Assembly: GCA_011056555.1 (NCBI GenBank)
Contig: DSEQ01000033.1
Location: 167,996 to 231,995, forward strand
Length of the DNA stretch: 64,000 nt
Direction of reading: 5' to 3'
From: Candidatus Zixiibacteriota bacterium
GTDB taxonomy: Bacteria > Zixibacteria > MSB-5A5 > JAABVY01
Shown here: positions 28,348-37,277 of the stretch, piece after piece
How the letters are laid out: every line of letters starts with the position of its first letter
Position numbering within the stretch: the stretch's first letter is position 1
The notes under the pieces: generated by a model
Told to the model about the DNA's origin: nothing
Database searches by the model: none
Seen by the model: the letters and a program-made list of their open reading frames with translations, nothing else
Position numbers and translations under genes: made by a program

Positions 28348-29454
28348 ATGGCTACAGGACGCTTCCGACATAGATGGATATTCGGTATCCTGCTTGCACT
28401 GGTTCTTCTGGTTCTCTGTTTTTATGACCTCGATTTCTCCCGTCTCTGGCAAACATTGAAAAAAATCCGGTTCACCTACCTGATCCCGGCCTTTCTGCTG
28501 GGAATGCTGAAAGTATTCTTCACGGCCATGCGCTGGAAGATGCTGATCGATAAGCGCAAAATTATATCTGCCCGGCGAATCTATTCGGTCTACTCCTTTG
28601 GACAGTTGGTGAATATATCCCTGCCGGCGCTCACCGGCCAGGCGGCGCGGGTGGTAATCCTGAACAAAACTGAAAATCTTCCCAAGACCTTCGGCGCAAC
28701 CACCATCTTGATGGAGGCAACTTTTGACGGTGTCTGCCTGATTTTATTGCTGGCCATATCCTCGTTCTTTTTTACATTTCCGGGCTGGATCGCGCGTTAT
28801 GTATTTATTCTGGGACTGGTGCTTACGGGGCTGATCAGCGCCTATATCCTGATTTTGATTAACCGCAGGGGACTGACCTATTTCGGAAAGAAGAAAATCA
28901 GGCGGAAATTTCCGAAGTTTTACAAAAGACTGGAGAAACTTGCCAGATCATTCAGTTCCGGGATAGATTCACTGACATCATTCAGACATATAGCAATAGT
29001 TTTCATGTACTCCTGTTTGATGTGGATATGTTCCGTGGGCCTGGTCGTTTTCCTGATTGCCGCTTTCGATGAGGCCTTCGGACTGGAGGTTCCTTACTGG
29101 ATGGCGATGATTCTGGTGGCCATAACAGCTTTCTTTACCACGGTTCCGATCACACCCGGTAATGTGGGGACATTTCAATGGATAGTGATAGGTATCCTGA
29201 AACAGGTTTACGGTGGTGATGTGTCCAAGGAGGTGGCGGTTGGTTTCTCGATAATACTTCATTTCCTAAATTTACTTCCGGTCTGGATTACGGGATTATT
29301 TTTCCTGTTCAGGGACCATTTTGGAGTTAAGGAAATTCGCAAAGAGTCTTTAAAAGAGGAATTTCCGGGCGCAAATGGCGATTCAAATGGCAATGATTCG
29401 GGTAATGCGGTAGGCAGTGATGCGGAAAAAGACCCTAAGGCTAAATCAGCTTGA
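28348..29454 (+). CDS. Flippase-like/lysylphosphatidylglycerol synthase-TM family (UPF0104) membrane protein
   Basis: About 368 residues with eight or more membrane helices. Family motifs are YSFGQLVNISLPALTGQAAR near 70 and ATTILMEATFDGVCLI near 110, plus FFTTVPITPGNVGTFQWIVI near 250, as in AglD/MprF N-terminal domains and UPF0104. These proteins are linked to lipid or lipid-linked sugar flipping. The soluble aminoacyltransferase half of MprF is absent. The C-terminal tail is a short Asn/Asp/Gly-rich stretch. Start ATG 28348 is chosen from the promoter position. It overlaps the nth gene by 35 bases. Confidence 0.85.
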   Translation: MATGRFRHRWIFGILLALVLLVLCFYDLDFSRLWQTLKKIRFTYLIPAFLLGMLKVFFTAMRWKMLIDKRKIISARRIYSVYSFGQLVNISLPALTGQAARVVILNKTENLPKTFGATTILMEATFDGVCLILLLAISSFFFTFPGWIARYVFILGLVLTGLISAYILILINRRGLTYFGKKKIRRKFPKFYKRLEKLARSFSSGIDSLTSFRHIAIVFMYSCLMWICSVGLVVFLIAAFDEAFGLEVPYWMAMILVAITAFFTTVPITPGNVGTFQWIVIGILKQVYGGDVSKEVAVGFSIILHFLNLLPVWITGLFFLFRDHFGVKEIRKESLKEEFPGANGDSNGNDSGNAVGSDAEKDPKAKSA

Positions 29455-30094
29455 GAAGAAGCTGGAAAGACAACACCGGAAAAGGGAATGGGAAGCGCAT
29501 GGTTCCGGGCTGGATGTACTGATTTCCACGATTCTGTCACAGAACACCTCTGACAATAATTCCTCCAAAGCGTTTGCATCCTTAAAAAGAGATTTTCCCG
29601 GCTGGGAAAAAGCTGCCCGTGCTCGAAAATCTTCAATCGCGCGGTCGATCGAGTCGGGCGGGCTCGCGAGGATCAAGGCGGGGTATATCAAATCTGCCCT
29701 GCAAAAGGTAAAAAATGACATGGGGTCATACAGCCTGAATAGGCTCAAAGAGAAGCCGATTGAGGAGAGCCTGGAATACCTGACCTCATTTGATGGGGTA
29801 GGAGAGAAGACCGCAGCCTGCGTGCTCCTGTTCGCATTCGGCAAGAAAATCATGCCGGTCGATACGCATGTTCATCGTGTAACTCACAGGCTGGGATTGA
29901 TCGAGGAGAGCCGCGATCGTCTAAAATCATTTCAGTTTTGGTTTGGTCAAAACAATATTGTTGATTATTATAATTTCCATTTGAACATGGTCAGGCATGG
30001 CAGGTTAATCTGCCGGGCGCGGAATCCAAAGTGCGATGAGTGCCTGCTGAAAGAAAACTGCGCTTATTATAAAAAGCGGATGAGTAATGATTAG
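29420..30094 (+). CDS. nth: Endonuclease III (HhH-GPD DNA glycosylase/AP lyase)
   Basis: A protein of about 224 residues. Helix-hairpin-helix SFDGVGEKTAACVLL near 125 contains the catalytic Lys (GVGxKTA), and VDTHVHRVTHRLGL near 150 contains the catalytic Asp. The C-terminus has the [4Fe-4S] pattern C-x6-C-x2-C-x5-C (CRARNPKCDECLLKENC). It removes oxidised pyrimidines and nicks abasic sites in base-excision repair. Starts ATG 29420 or GTG 29417, within the previous gene's end; the corA start overlaps its stop. Confidence 0.93.
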   Translation: MRKKTLRLNQLEKKLERQHRKREWEAHGSGLDVLISTILSQNTSDNNSSKAFASLKRDFPGWEKAARARKSSIARSIESGGLARIKAGYIKSALQKVKNDMGSYSLNRLKEKPIEESLEYLTSFDGVGEKTAACVLLFAFGKKIMPVDTHVHRVTHRLGLIEESRDRLKSFQFWFGQNNIVDYYNFHLNMVRHGRLICRARNPKCDECLLKENCAYYKKRMSND

Positions 30095-31055
30095 ATCGTT
30101 TTACTGGACCCCGGACGAAGAAGGGAAAGAGCAGATAGGGATTCTCGATTTCAAGGAGATGACCGAGGTCGAGAGTTCTATCCTCTGGGTGGATCTTTTC
30201 AATCCAACCGATGAGGAATTCTATATCCTCACCCACGACTTCAGATTCCATCCGCTTTCAATCGAGGACGTACTTTCCGAGGAGACCCGTCCCAAGGTTG
30301 ATGAATACGAGCATTATTTATTCGTGATTTTTCAGACTGTCGGCCAGCCGGGCGGCGAAGATGAGCTGGCGGTTAATGATATCGGTATCTTCCTGACCAG
30401 GAATGCGGTGGTAACGGTACATTCCCACCAGATCGATATTCTCGACTCGCTCTTCCGCAAGTTCCTGCATGACGACAGGATATTGGCTCGCGGGACGAGC
30501 TTTCTTTTCCATGCAGTGCTGGATTACCTGGTGGACAGTTATGATAAGCCGCTGGCCTATATCGAACGGGAGACAGACAGGATCGAGGATGATGTTTTTG
30601 AGAATCCCCAGCCGGAAATCGTAAAGAGGATTTTTAACCTGAGGCGAGACACGCTTGATTTCAAGCGGATTCTGGCGCCCTTGAAAGAAGTTGTCTATCA
30701 GATGACCACCGGTAAACTGGCGCTTATATCGGACAAGGCTGAGGTATATTTTTCAGACATTTATGATCATCTTTCGCGCATGACCGATGACGCCGACAGC
30801 AATAAGGATATACTCAATTCGGCGCTGGAGGTCTATTTTTCAACTGTTTCGGAGAGAACGAATTATATAATCAAATTCCTGACAATTTTTACCGCGCTTT
30901 TACTTCCGCCCACATTTATAACCGGACTTTATGGTATGAATTTTAGCCGGATGCCGCTGCTGGAGTGGAAATATGGTTTTCTCTTCACCTGTGCGGTAAT
31001 TATCCTGGTGGTGGTTTCGCTGCTGTTATTTTTCAAGAAAAAGAAATGGATATAA
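30087..31055 (+). CDS. corA: CorA-family magnesium/cobalt transporter
   Basis: A protein of 322 residues. The N-terminal cytosolic alpha/beta domain leads into long helices (LAYIERETDRIEDDVFE) and two C-terminal membrane helices. The signature YGMNF is at ~294-298, between them. The last residues (FFKKKKWI) are the usual basic tail. It forms a pentameric channel for Mg2+, possibly Co2+ or Ni2+. The start overlaps the nth stop by 8 bases. Confidence 0.95.
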   Translation: MIRSFYWTPDEEGKEQIGILDFKEMTEVESSILWVDLFNPTDEEFYILTHDFRFHPLSIEDVLSEETRPKVDEYEHYLFVIFQTVGQPGGEDELAVNDIGIFLTRNAVVTVHSHQIDILDSLFRKFLHDDRILARGTSFLFHAVLDYLVDSYDKPLAYIERETDRIEDDVFENPQPEIVKRIFNLRRDTLDFKRILAPLKEVVYQMTTGKLALISDKAEVYFSDIYDHLSRMTDDADSNKDILNSALEVYFSTVSERTNYIIKFLTIFTALLLPPTFITGLYGMNFSRMPLLEWKYGFLFTCAVIILVVVSLLLFFKKKKWI

Positions 31056-31112
31056 TCTGCATTCTAACAAGAATCTAACTCTTTTTTTCGTAGATATTTG
31101 AAACATATTCCC

Positions 31113-31141
31113 TTGACAAGCGTTATACCAATCAATATACT
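31113..31141 (+). promoter_or_regulatory. Near-consensus sigma70 promoter TTGACA-N17-TATACT of the tetR-efflux-bsh operon
   Basis: The -35 TTGACA is at 31113-31118, the spacer is 17 bases, and the -10 TATACT is at 31136-31141. This is one of the strongest-looking promoters in the window. The two TetR palindromes start within the -10 edge and cover the expected transcription start, so bound repressor would block initiation. Confidence 0.75.
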
Positions 31142-31142
31142 G

Positions 31143-31156
31143 ACTGACCGGTCAGT
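31143..31156. promoter_or_regulatory. TetR-type operator 1 (ACTGACCGGTCAGT)
   Basis: A perfect 14-base palindrome immediately after the -10 box. It shares the core TGAC.GGTCA with operator 2. TGACCGGTCA-like cores are common in TetR/AcrR operators. Likely bound by the TetR protein encoded 35 bases downstream. Confidence 0.7.
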
Positions 31157-31177
31157 TTGACTGACTGGTCAGTCAAA
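31156..31177. promoter_or_regulatory. TetR-type operator 2 (TTTGACTGAC-TG-GTCAGTCAAA)
   Basis: A 22-base inverted repeat with ten paired positions on each side and only the central TG unpaired. Its centre is 17 bases from that of operator 1, so two dimers could bind on offset faces. It lies in the leader just before the tetR start codon. Confidence 0.7.
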
Positions 31178-31190
31178 CAAAGAAAATAAT

Positions 31191-31772
31191 ATGGCGGAAG
31201 CAAAGCAAGATAAGCGCAGAATCATAATCGAGGCGGCCGAGAAGCTCTTCGCAAAATCCGGATTTCACGGTACCGATGTGGATCAGGTTGCCAGGACCGC
31301 GGGTGTTTCCAAGGGATCGGTCTACAATTATTTTGACAGCAAAGAAGAAATCCTGATTTCGGTGATCGAGGAAGGTGTGGACGAGCTCGACAAGAAGATG
31401 CGGAGATATATCAGTCCTCTGGATGATCCGATCGAAAAGCTGAAAAAAGGGATTGAATTCTATGTCAGGTTTTTGGAGAAGCGGGAGCCGCTGTTCAAGG
31501 TTCTCACAGGTGACAGAATCAGCCTGCGCATGGACCTGAGGAAGCGTTTCCACCTGAAGATATTCGCCAGGACAGAGCATGCCCAGAAAATGATTGCCGA
31601 GGCCATCAAGGATGGCAGGCTGAAAAAAGTGGATCCGTACATTGCCGCGACCTGCCTGATAGGAATGATCGATTCTCTCTTTTTCAGGGTAGTGCATGAA
31701 GGAAGAAAAATGTCAGCTAAACATAAAGCGGAACAGATAACTAAACTATTCTTGGAAGGGATGTTGCTTTGA
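31191..31772 (+). CDS. TetR/AcrR-family transcriptional regulator
   Basis: A protein of 193 residues. The N-terminal helix-turn-helix is VDQVARTAGVSKGSVYNYF near 28-48, with the typical KEEIL following. The C-terminal ligand-binding half is not assignable to a subtype. It is the first gene of the operon it presumably controls: two palindromes overlap the promoter. The downstream pump and bacillithiol genes suggest induction by a toxic or electrophilic compound; that is inference. Ribosome site is weak. The stop overlaps the TolC start. Confidence 0.93.
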   Translation: MAEAKQDKRRIIIEAAEKLFAKSGFHGTDVDQVARTAGVSKGSVYNYFDSKEEILISVIEEGVDELDKKMRRYISPLDDPIEKLKKGIEFYVRFLEKREPLFKVLTGDRISLRMDLRKRFHLKIFARTEHAQKMIAEAIKDGRLKKVDPYIAATCLIGMIDSLFFRVVHEGRKMSAKHKAEQITKLFLEGMLL

Positions 31773-33115
31773 TTACAGGCGGCAGAAAAACACCTTGGAA
31801 TTTGATAAGCGCATTAATTGTAATGATAGTTTTGATTGCGCCGGTCAGCTCCGGTGCCGGGACGCTGGATGTTGATTCGGCGGTAGCGCTTGCCCTGGAG
31901 CGCAACAAGACCTATTTGCAGGCGCTGCAGGAGAAGGTCAAGGCTGAAGGCGATATCCGTGAAGCCTGGGCCGGGGCCCTGCCCAAGCTGACTTTCGAGG
32001 GCGCCTATACCAGAAACCTGGAACTGCCGGAAATTGTCTTTCAGGACCAGCGGTTCAGGATCGGAACCACCAATAACTATCGGCTCGGATTTACTCTGGA
32101 CCAGACCATTTTTGGAGGGGGCAGAGTGTTCAACGCATTGGTTGCCGCCCGCTTATATAACAGCTATGCCAAAGAGGCGGTCAAACTGGCCCGGGTACAG
32201 GTGATTTACGGGACCAGAGAATATTTCTTCAGCGTTATCCTGGCCCGGGATAATGTGGGCGTTTACGAGGATGCGGTCAGGACGGCCCGGGAAAATTACC
32301 AGGTTGTGAACAGCCAGTATGAGCAGGGGCTCGTATCGGAATACGATAAGCTCAGAGCTGAAGTTGAGCTTGCCAACCTGATGCCGCAGTTAACCAGCGC
32401 ACGCAATAATGCCAATATAGTGCTTACAAATTTCAAATATTTTATCGGTTATAAAGGCCTGGGGGATCTGGATCTTGAGTTTGATTTCGATATAAAGGAC
32501 ACTATCCCCGCTCCTTCACTGGAGAAATCAGTAGCGCAGGCCCTGGAACAGAGGCCGGATTATGTGGGACAGGACTACCTGATCCGGGCGATAGAAAAAG
32601 GTGTCGGCATTGCCCGCAGCGGCCGTCTGCCGTCATTGTATTTCTCAGCCGCTCTTAACTGGGAAGCCTCGATTGACGATATGTGGCCCGGCGGAAACGA
32701 CTGGATCAGGAGCAGTTCGGTGTCATTGAACCTCAACTTCCCGATTTTTGACGGACTGGAGTCCTCGGGCAAGGTCAAAAAAGCCAAAGCCGACTATATC
32801 CAGGGCAGCCTGGAAAAGCAGCAGATCGAGGACGCCATCAGGATTGAGGTGGAGGAAGCGATCGGTTCTATCGAGGAGGCCAAAAAACGTCTGACCTGGG
32901 GCGAGAAAACTATAGATCTGGCGGAAGAGGGACTGAGGGTGGCAAACCTGCGTTTCAAGAACGGTGTCGGAACGCAGCTCGAGATTCTCTCCGCCCAGCA
33001 GGCCCTTACGCAGGCAAGGACAAATTATATCCAGGCTATATATGACTATCAGGTATCACTTGCAAAATATGATAAGGCGGTCGGTTTTGACCTGCCGGCT
33101 ATAAGGAGTAAATGA
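31769..33115 (+). CDS. TolC-family outer-membrane efflux channel
   Basis: 448 residues from TTG 31769 (overlap with the tetR stop). After a signal segment, two OEP repeats are visible: LDVDSAVALALERNKTYLQA with LPKLTFEGAYTRN, then SVAQALEQRPDYVGQDYLIR with GRLPSLYFSAALNW. The last part has ALTQARTNYIQAIYDYQVSL. TolC proteins form the trimeric outer-membrane duct for RND pumps. The adaptor and pump genes follow in order with 4-base overlaps. Confidence 0.93.
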   Translation: MITGGRKTPWNLISALIVMIVLIAPVSSGAGTLDVDSAVALALERNKTYLQALQEKVKAEGDIREAWAGALPKLTFEGAYTRNLELPEIVFQDQRFRIGTTNNYRLGFTLDQTIFGGGRVFNALVAARLYNSYAKEAVKLARVQVIYGTREYFFSVILARDNVGVYEDAVRTARENYQVVNSQYEQGLVSEYDKLRAEVELANLMPQLTSARNNANIVLTNFKYFIGYKGLGDLDLEFDFDIKDTIPAPSLEKSVAQALEQRPDYVGQDYLIRAIEKGVGIARSGRLPSLYFSAALNWEASIDDMWPGGNDWIRSSSVSLNLNFPIFDGLESSGKVKKAKADYIQGSLEKQQIEDAIRIEVEEAIGSIEEAKKRLTWGEKTIDLAEEGLRVANLRFKNGVGTQLEILSAQQALTQARTNYIQAIYDYQVSLAKYDKAVGFDLPAIRSK

Positions 33116-34155
33116 TGAAACGCATGACGGTTCCAATATTGAGTCTAATTCTTATCTTCCTGGCAGGATGCGGCGGGAGTAATGCCAACGAGAATGCTGT
33201 TGAACCGGAGAGAATCGCGGTTGAGACCACCATAGCCGATTATGGCTCCTTTGTGGTCTCCAAGTCTTACTCCGGGACCGTAAGGGGTATTGAGCATGCC
33301 GAGCTGATAGCCAAGCTTGCCGAAACGGTCAAAAAGGTGAATGTAAGGGAAGGTGACCGGGTGAAGGCCGGCGAGGTTATTCTCGAATTGGATGAAGGCG
33401 GACCCAGCTCACAGTTCCATCAGGCCGAAGCTGTCTATGAGAATTCCAGGAAGCTTTTGCAGAAATACAGAAACTTATACGAAGAGGGCGCTGTTTCGGA
33501 AAACGACCTGAACCGGGTCGAAACCGATTTCGAGGTGGCCAAAGCGAATTACAGAGCTGCCAAAGAACTGGTTTATGTAATCTCGCCCATTGATGGAGAG
33601 GTGGCCGCTTTAAACGTAAATGAGGGCGACCAGGCTTATGTAGGCCAGCATCTGGCCACTGTGGGCCGACGCGATTCAGTGAGAATCGAAATCGGAGTTG
33701 ACCCGGGGGATGTAGACTACATCGAAGCCGGTGATACGGTGGAAATTACCATGCAGGGGGCCGGTGGAAAGAAGGTGTCGGGGGTGATCAAAGGAGTCGC
33801 CAGATCAGCTGACCCGGAAACACGCGCCTTTTCAGTCGAGATAGTGGCCGACAATCGGGAGGGCACGTTAAAGGTCGGGGGACTCGCGACTGCCAGAATA
33901 GGATTGTACCGCCTTAAAGATGCGCTCCTGGTACCAATTGAAGCGGTGCTGATTCAGAGGGGCATACCGAAAATATTTAAATTGGAGGCGGATACAGCTC
34001 GCTCGGTCGAGATAGAAATCGGCAGAAGTGACGGAGAAAACTATGAAGTCCTGTCCGGACTGGAGCCGGGGACCGAAGTTGTGGTCCTGGGCAAGGCCTT
34101 CCTTGATGATGGTATGCTTGTGAATGTCACCAACAGGGAGGGAGAGGCTCAATGA
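33112..34155 (+). CDS. RND efflux periplasmic adaptor (membrane fusion lipoprotein)
   Basis: A protein of 347 residues with a lipobox LIFLAGC (Cys 20). The biotinyl-lipoyl-like half motifs (AELIAKLAETVKKVNVREGD near 62; VISPIDGEVAALNVNEGDQA near 158) flank a short coiled-coil hairpin, and beta-barrel domains follow. It links the inner-membrane pump to TolC. A good AAGGAG precedes ATG 33112. The stop overlaps the pump gene by 4 bases. Confidence 0.93.
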   Translation: MMKRMTVPILSLILIFLAGCGGSNANENAVEPERIAVETTIADYGSFVVSKSYSGTVRGIEHAELIAKLAETVKKVNVREGDRVKAGEVILELDEGGPSSQFHQAEAVYENSRKLLQKYRNLYEEGAVSENDLNRVETDFEVAKANYRAAKELVYVISPIDGEVAALNVNEGDQAYVGQHLATVGRRDSVRIEIGVDPGDVDYIEAGDTVEITMQGAGGKKVSGVIKGVARSADPETRAFSVEIVADNREGTLKVGGLATARIGLYRLKDALLVPIEAVLIQRGIPKIFKLEADTARSVEIEIGRSDGENYEVLSGLEPGTEVVVLGKAFLDDGMLVNVTNREGEAQ

Positions 34156-37100
34156 TACTTGCGGATGTCTCGATCAAGCGGCCTGTATTTGCAGCAATGA
34201 TGATCGTCGCCCTGCTTGTTCTGGGATGGACGTCATTCAATCGCCTGAGCGTCGAACTGTTTCCGGACGTGGATTTCCCCTTTGTGGTTGTGACGACCGT
34301 ATATCCGGGCGCGGGCGCTGAATCGGTCGAAATTGAGGTCACCCGTGAGATCGAGGATGCGGTAAATCCGATCTCAGGTATAGAAAGAATAACATCCTCA
34401 TCCACCGAAGGCTTTTCCCTGATACTGGTTGAATTCGAGCTGGAAAGGAACAGCCTCGATGCTGCCCAGGAAGTCAGGGACAAAGTCGCCGCTATACGCG
34501 GCGAACTTCCGGTGGATATCGAGGATCCAATCGTGCAGCGCTTTGATCCGGCTGCCCAGCCGGTGCTTTCGATAGTGATTTCCGGTGATAGATCGCCGAG
34601 AGAGCTTACCTATATTGCCAAAGAGAATGTCAAAAAGCGAATCGAGAATATCTCCGGCATAGGCTCGGTAAATCTCCTGGGCGGATATGAGCGCGAAATC
34701 CAGGTTGAGCTGGACCTGGATCTGCTTAAGAGTTATGGGCTTACGCCGTTCGATGTCCGGAACGTTATAGTCTCGGAGAATTTCGAGCTTCCGGGGGGAC
34801 GCTTAAAGAAGGAACGCAGCGAACTTCTGGTCAGGACCATGGGTAAGGTCAACACTGTGGAGGACCTGAAAGATTTTATCATTGACACCCCCAAGGGACG
34901 CTTTATCAAGCTCTCTGATATTGCCAATATTTCAGACGGAATAAAGGAACAGCGCTCATTAGCAAGACTTGGTGTCCGGGAAGAAGATGGTTTCGAGATC
35001 AGGCGGGCGATTTCGATGGATATTATTACACAGTCCGGCGCCAATGTGGTGGATGTCGCGGATGCCGTTAAGGAAGAACTGGAACAGCTTGACCAGGAGC
35101 TTCCCGATGACATCATCCTTACCGTAGTGCAAGATCGATCAACCTTTACCCGCGACGCCGTTCATGATGTGGTTATCAATCTTATTTACGGCGGAATTCT
35201 GGCGATCCTGACGGTGTTCATGTTCCTGGCCAATATCCGTTCGACCATTATCACGGGAATTGCGATTCCGGTTTCGATTATTGCAACCTTCACATTCATG
35301 AACGCGCTTGGCTTCACTCTGAACTTTATGACGCTTCTGGGACTGTCGCTGGCTGTGGGACTTTTGATCGATGATGCGATTGTGGTTATTGAAAATATTT
35401 ATCGGCACCTGTCGATGGGGAAATCGGGGGCAGATGCAGCGTCAGACGCCACGTCGGAGATCGGTCTTGCGGTAACGGCGACCACATTTGCGATTGTGGT
35501 GGTGTTTTTGCCGGTGGCCTTCATGAAAGGTATTGCCGGGCGGATTTTCTATTCATTCGGTATGACCGTGGCATTTTCGGTACTGGTCTCACTTTTTGTG
35601 GCGTTTACTCTGACCCCGATGCTGTCTTCAAGATTTCTGAAGGAAGAAAAATCACATAAGGGCAGCAGGAACCCGATTTTTATTGCCACCAACGCCTGGA
35701 ACCGTGCCTTCGGCTGGATCGGGGATATCTACCAGCATATGCTGCGGTGGTCTCTGGATCACAGATGGGCAATTATCGTGCTGGCCACCGTGTTCTTTGT
35801 TGGTGCCCTGGCTCTTTACCAGGTTTTGGGGTTTGAATTCATGCCCCGGACCGACGAAAGCCAGTTTTATGTGAACTTCAAGACGGCGCCTGAAAGTACA
35901 ATCGAGAAAACCGAGGCGCTGGTCAAAAAAGCCGAAAGTATCATCTCCGAATTTCCAGAGGTAATTACGATTTATTCGGTGGTTGGAGGCTCCGAGACAA
36001 TGGGGCAGAGCCAGGTGAATGAAGGCTATATTTATGCCCAGATGGTTCCCATGGATGAACGGGATATTTCTGCCCAGGAATTTATTATAGATGTCAGGAA
36101 AGCATTAAAGGACATCGCGGGGATAAAAATGGCGGTGGCTCTGGAACCTGCGGAGGGAGGTTCGGCGCCGATTAATTTTGCAATACGCGGAGAATCGGAA
36201 GAGCGGCTTGAATATTATACCGAAGCAGTGGACGATATTTTCAGGTCCACACCCGGTGTGGTGGATGTCGATAATACCCTTACCAAGGTCAAGCCGGAGG
36301 TGCAGATAGAGATAGACCGCAAGAAGGCCGCAGATCTGGGAGTGAACCTTCAGGAGCTGGCAATGGCGGTCAGGATTCTGGTTGAGGGTGAAAAGGTTAC
36401 CCGTCTGCGGGACGAGGATGAGGAGTATGATATTCTTCTCAGGCTGAAGCCTGACCAGCGGGATGAGATTGATGATCTGGAAAGTTTCATGATTCCCTCG
36501 CGCAAGGAAATTGCGGGAATGCAGGATCCGGCCTTTCCCCTTTCCAGACTGGCGAAGTTTGTTACCCGGGGGGCTCCGCCTGAGATAAACAGGTATGACC
36601 GGCAGAGGTATTATGAGGTCAGCGCCAATGCTGCCGGACGTTTTGTCGGCAATGTGCGCTCGGAAATAGAAGTCCGTGCTGATTCGATCGATCTCAGGCC
36701 CGGGTATTCTATTCAACAGATTGGTGAAGGCGAGTGGCAGAAGGAATCGTTCCAGTATCTTCTGGAAGCTTTAATCCTGGCAATTATCTTCATCTATCTC
36801 GTCCTGGCCTCACAGTTTAACAGTTTTTTTGATCCGGTTACGATCATGACTTCGCTGCCCCTGTCTCTGATCGGCGCATTTTTGGGGCTTCTGATTTTCA
36901 ATTCGCCGGTTTCGATTATTTCGTTCATTGGGGTTATTATGTTAATGGGGCTTGTTACCAAGAATGCCATTCTGCTTATAGATTTTATCAAACAGCGGCG
37001 TGAGGCCGGTATGGACCGAAGGGAAGCGATTATGGAGGCCGGGCCGATCAGGCTCAGGCCGATTATGATGACGGCCCTCTCGCTTATTCTGGGCATGACA

Positions 37101-37277
37101 CCGCTGGCCCTTGCACTCGGCCCGGGCGCCGAGCTGCGTGCACCAATCGCACGTGTCGTTATAGGCGGCATGATTTCCTCAACTTTCCTGACACTTATTG
37201 TAATACCTGTTGTTTATACAATAATCGATGATATACTTAAGTGGCCGGGAAAGATTGTCAGAAGGATAAAAGGTTGA
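34152..37277 (+). CDS. RND-family efflux pump (AcrB/MMPL-like HAE1 type)
   Basis: A protein of 1041 residues, the standard AcrB length. It starts LADVSIKRPVFAAMMIVALL. TM4 carries the proton-relay pair in LAVGLLIDDAIVVIEN near 408, and the second half repeats it in IGVIMLMGLVTKNAILLIDF near 930. FDPAAQPVLSIVISG and GSAPINFAIRG mark the porter repeats. It exports small hydrophobic compounds by proton antiport; substrate unknown. Its stop codon overlaps the bshC start by one base (TGATG), which ties pump and bacillithiol genes into one transcript. Confidence 0.96.
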   Translation: MILADVSIKRPVFAAMMIVALLVLGWTSFNRLSVELFPDVDFPFVVVTTVYPGAGAESVEIEVTREIEDAVNPISGIERITSSSTEGFSLILVEFELERNSLDAAQEVRDKVAAIRGELPVDIEDPIVQRFDPAAQPVLSIVISGDRSPRELTYIAKENVKKRIENISGIGSVNLLGGYEREIQVELDLDLLKSYGLTPFDVRNVIVSENFELPGGRLKKERSELLVRTMGKVNTVEDLKDFIIDTPKGRFIKLSDIANISDGIKEQRSLARLGVREEDGFEIRRAISMDIITQSGANVVDVADAVKEELEQLDQELPDDIILTVVQDRSTFTRDAVHDVVINLIYGGILAILTVFMFLANIRSTIITGIAIPVSIIATFTFMNALGFTLNFMTLLGLSLAVGLLIDDAIVVIENIYRHLSMGKSGADAASDATSEIGLAVTATTFAIVVVFLPVAFMKGIAGRIFYSFGMTVAFSVLVSLFVAFTLTPMLSSRFLKEEKSHKGSRNPIFIATNAWNRAFGWIGDIYQHMLRWSLDHRWAIIVLATVFFVGALALYQVLGFEFMPRTDESQFYVNFKTAPESTIEKTEALVKKAESIISEFPEVITIYSVVGGSETMGQSQVNEGYIYAQMVPMDERDISAQEFIIDVRKALKDIAGIKMAVALEPAEGGSAPINFAIRGESEERLEYYTEAVDDIFRSTPGVVDVDNTLTKVKPEVQIEIDRKKAADLGVNLQELAMAVRILVEGEKVTRLRDEDEEYDILLRLKPDQRDEIDDLESFMIPSRKEIAGMQDPAFPLSRLAKFVTRGAPPEINRYDRQRYYEVSANAAGRFVGNVRSEIEVRADSIDLRPGYSIQQIGEGEWQKESFQYLLEALILAIIFIYLVLASQFNSFFDPVTIMTSLPLSLIGAFLGLLIFNSPVSIISFIGVIMLMGLVTKNAILLIDFIKQRREAGMDRREAIMEAGPIRLRPIMMTALSLILGMTPLALALGPGAELRAPIARVVIGGMISSTFLTLIVIPVVYTIIDDILKWPGKIVRRIKG

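Noticed and set aside
31061..31088. Weak terminator after corA (ATTCT/AGAAT plus T-run)
   Set aside because: The stem is only five AT-rich pairs and is separated from the T-run by seven bases, so it is unlikely to terminate well.
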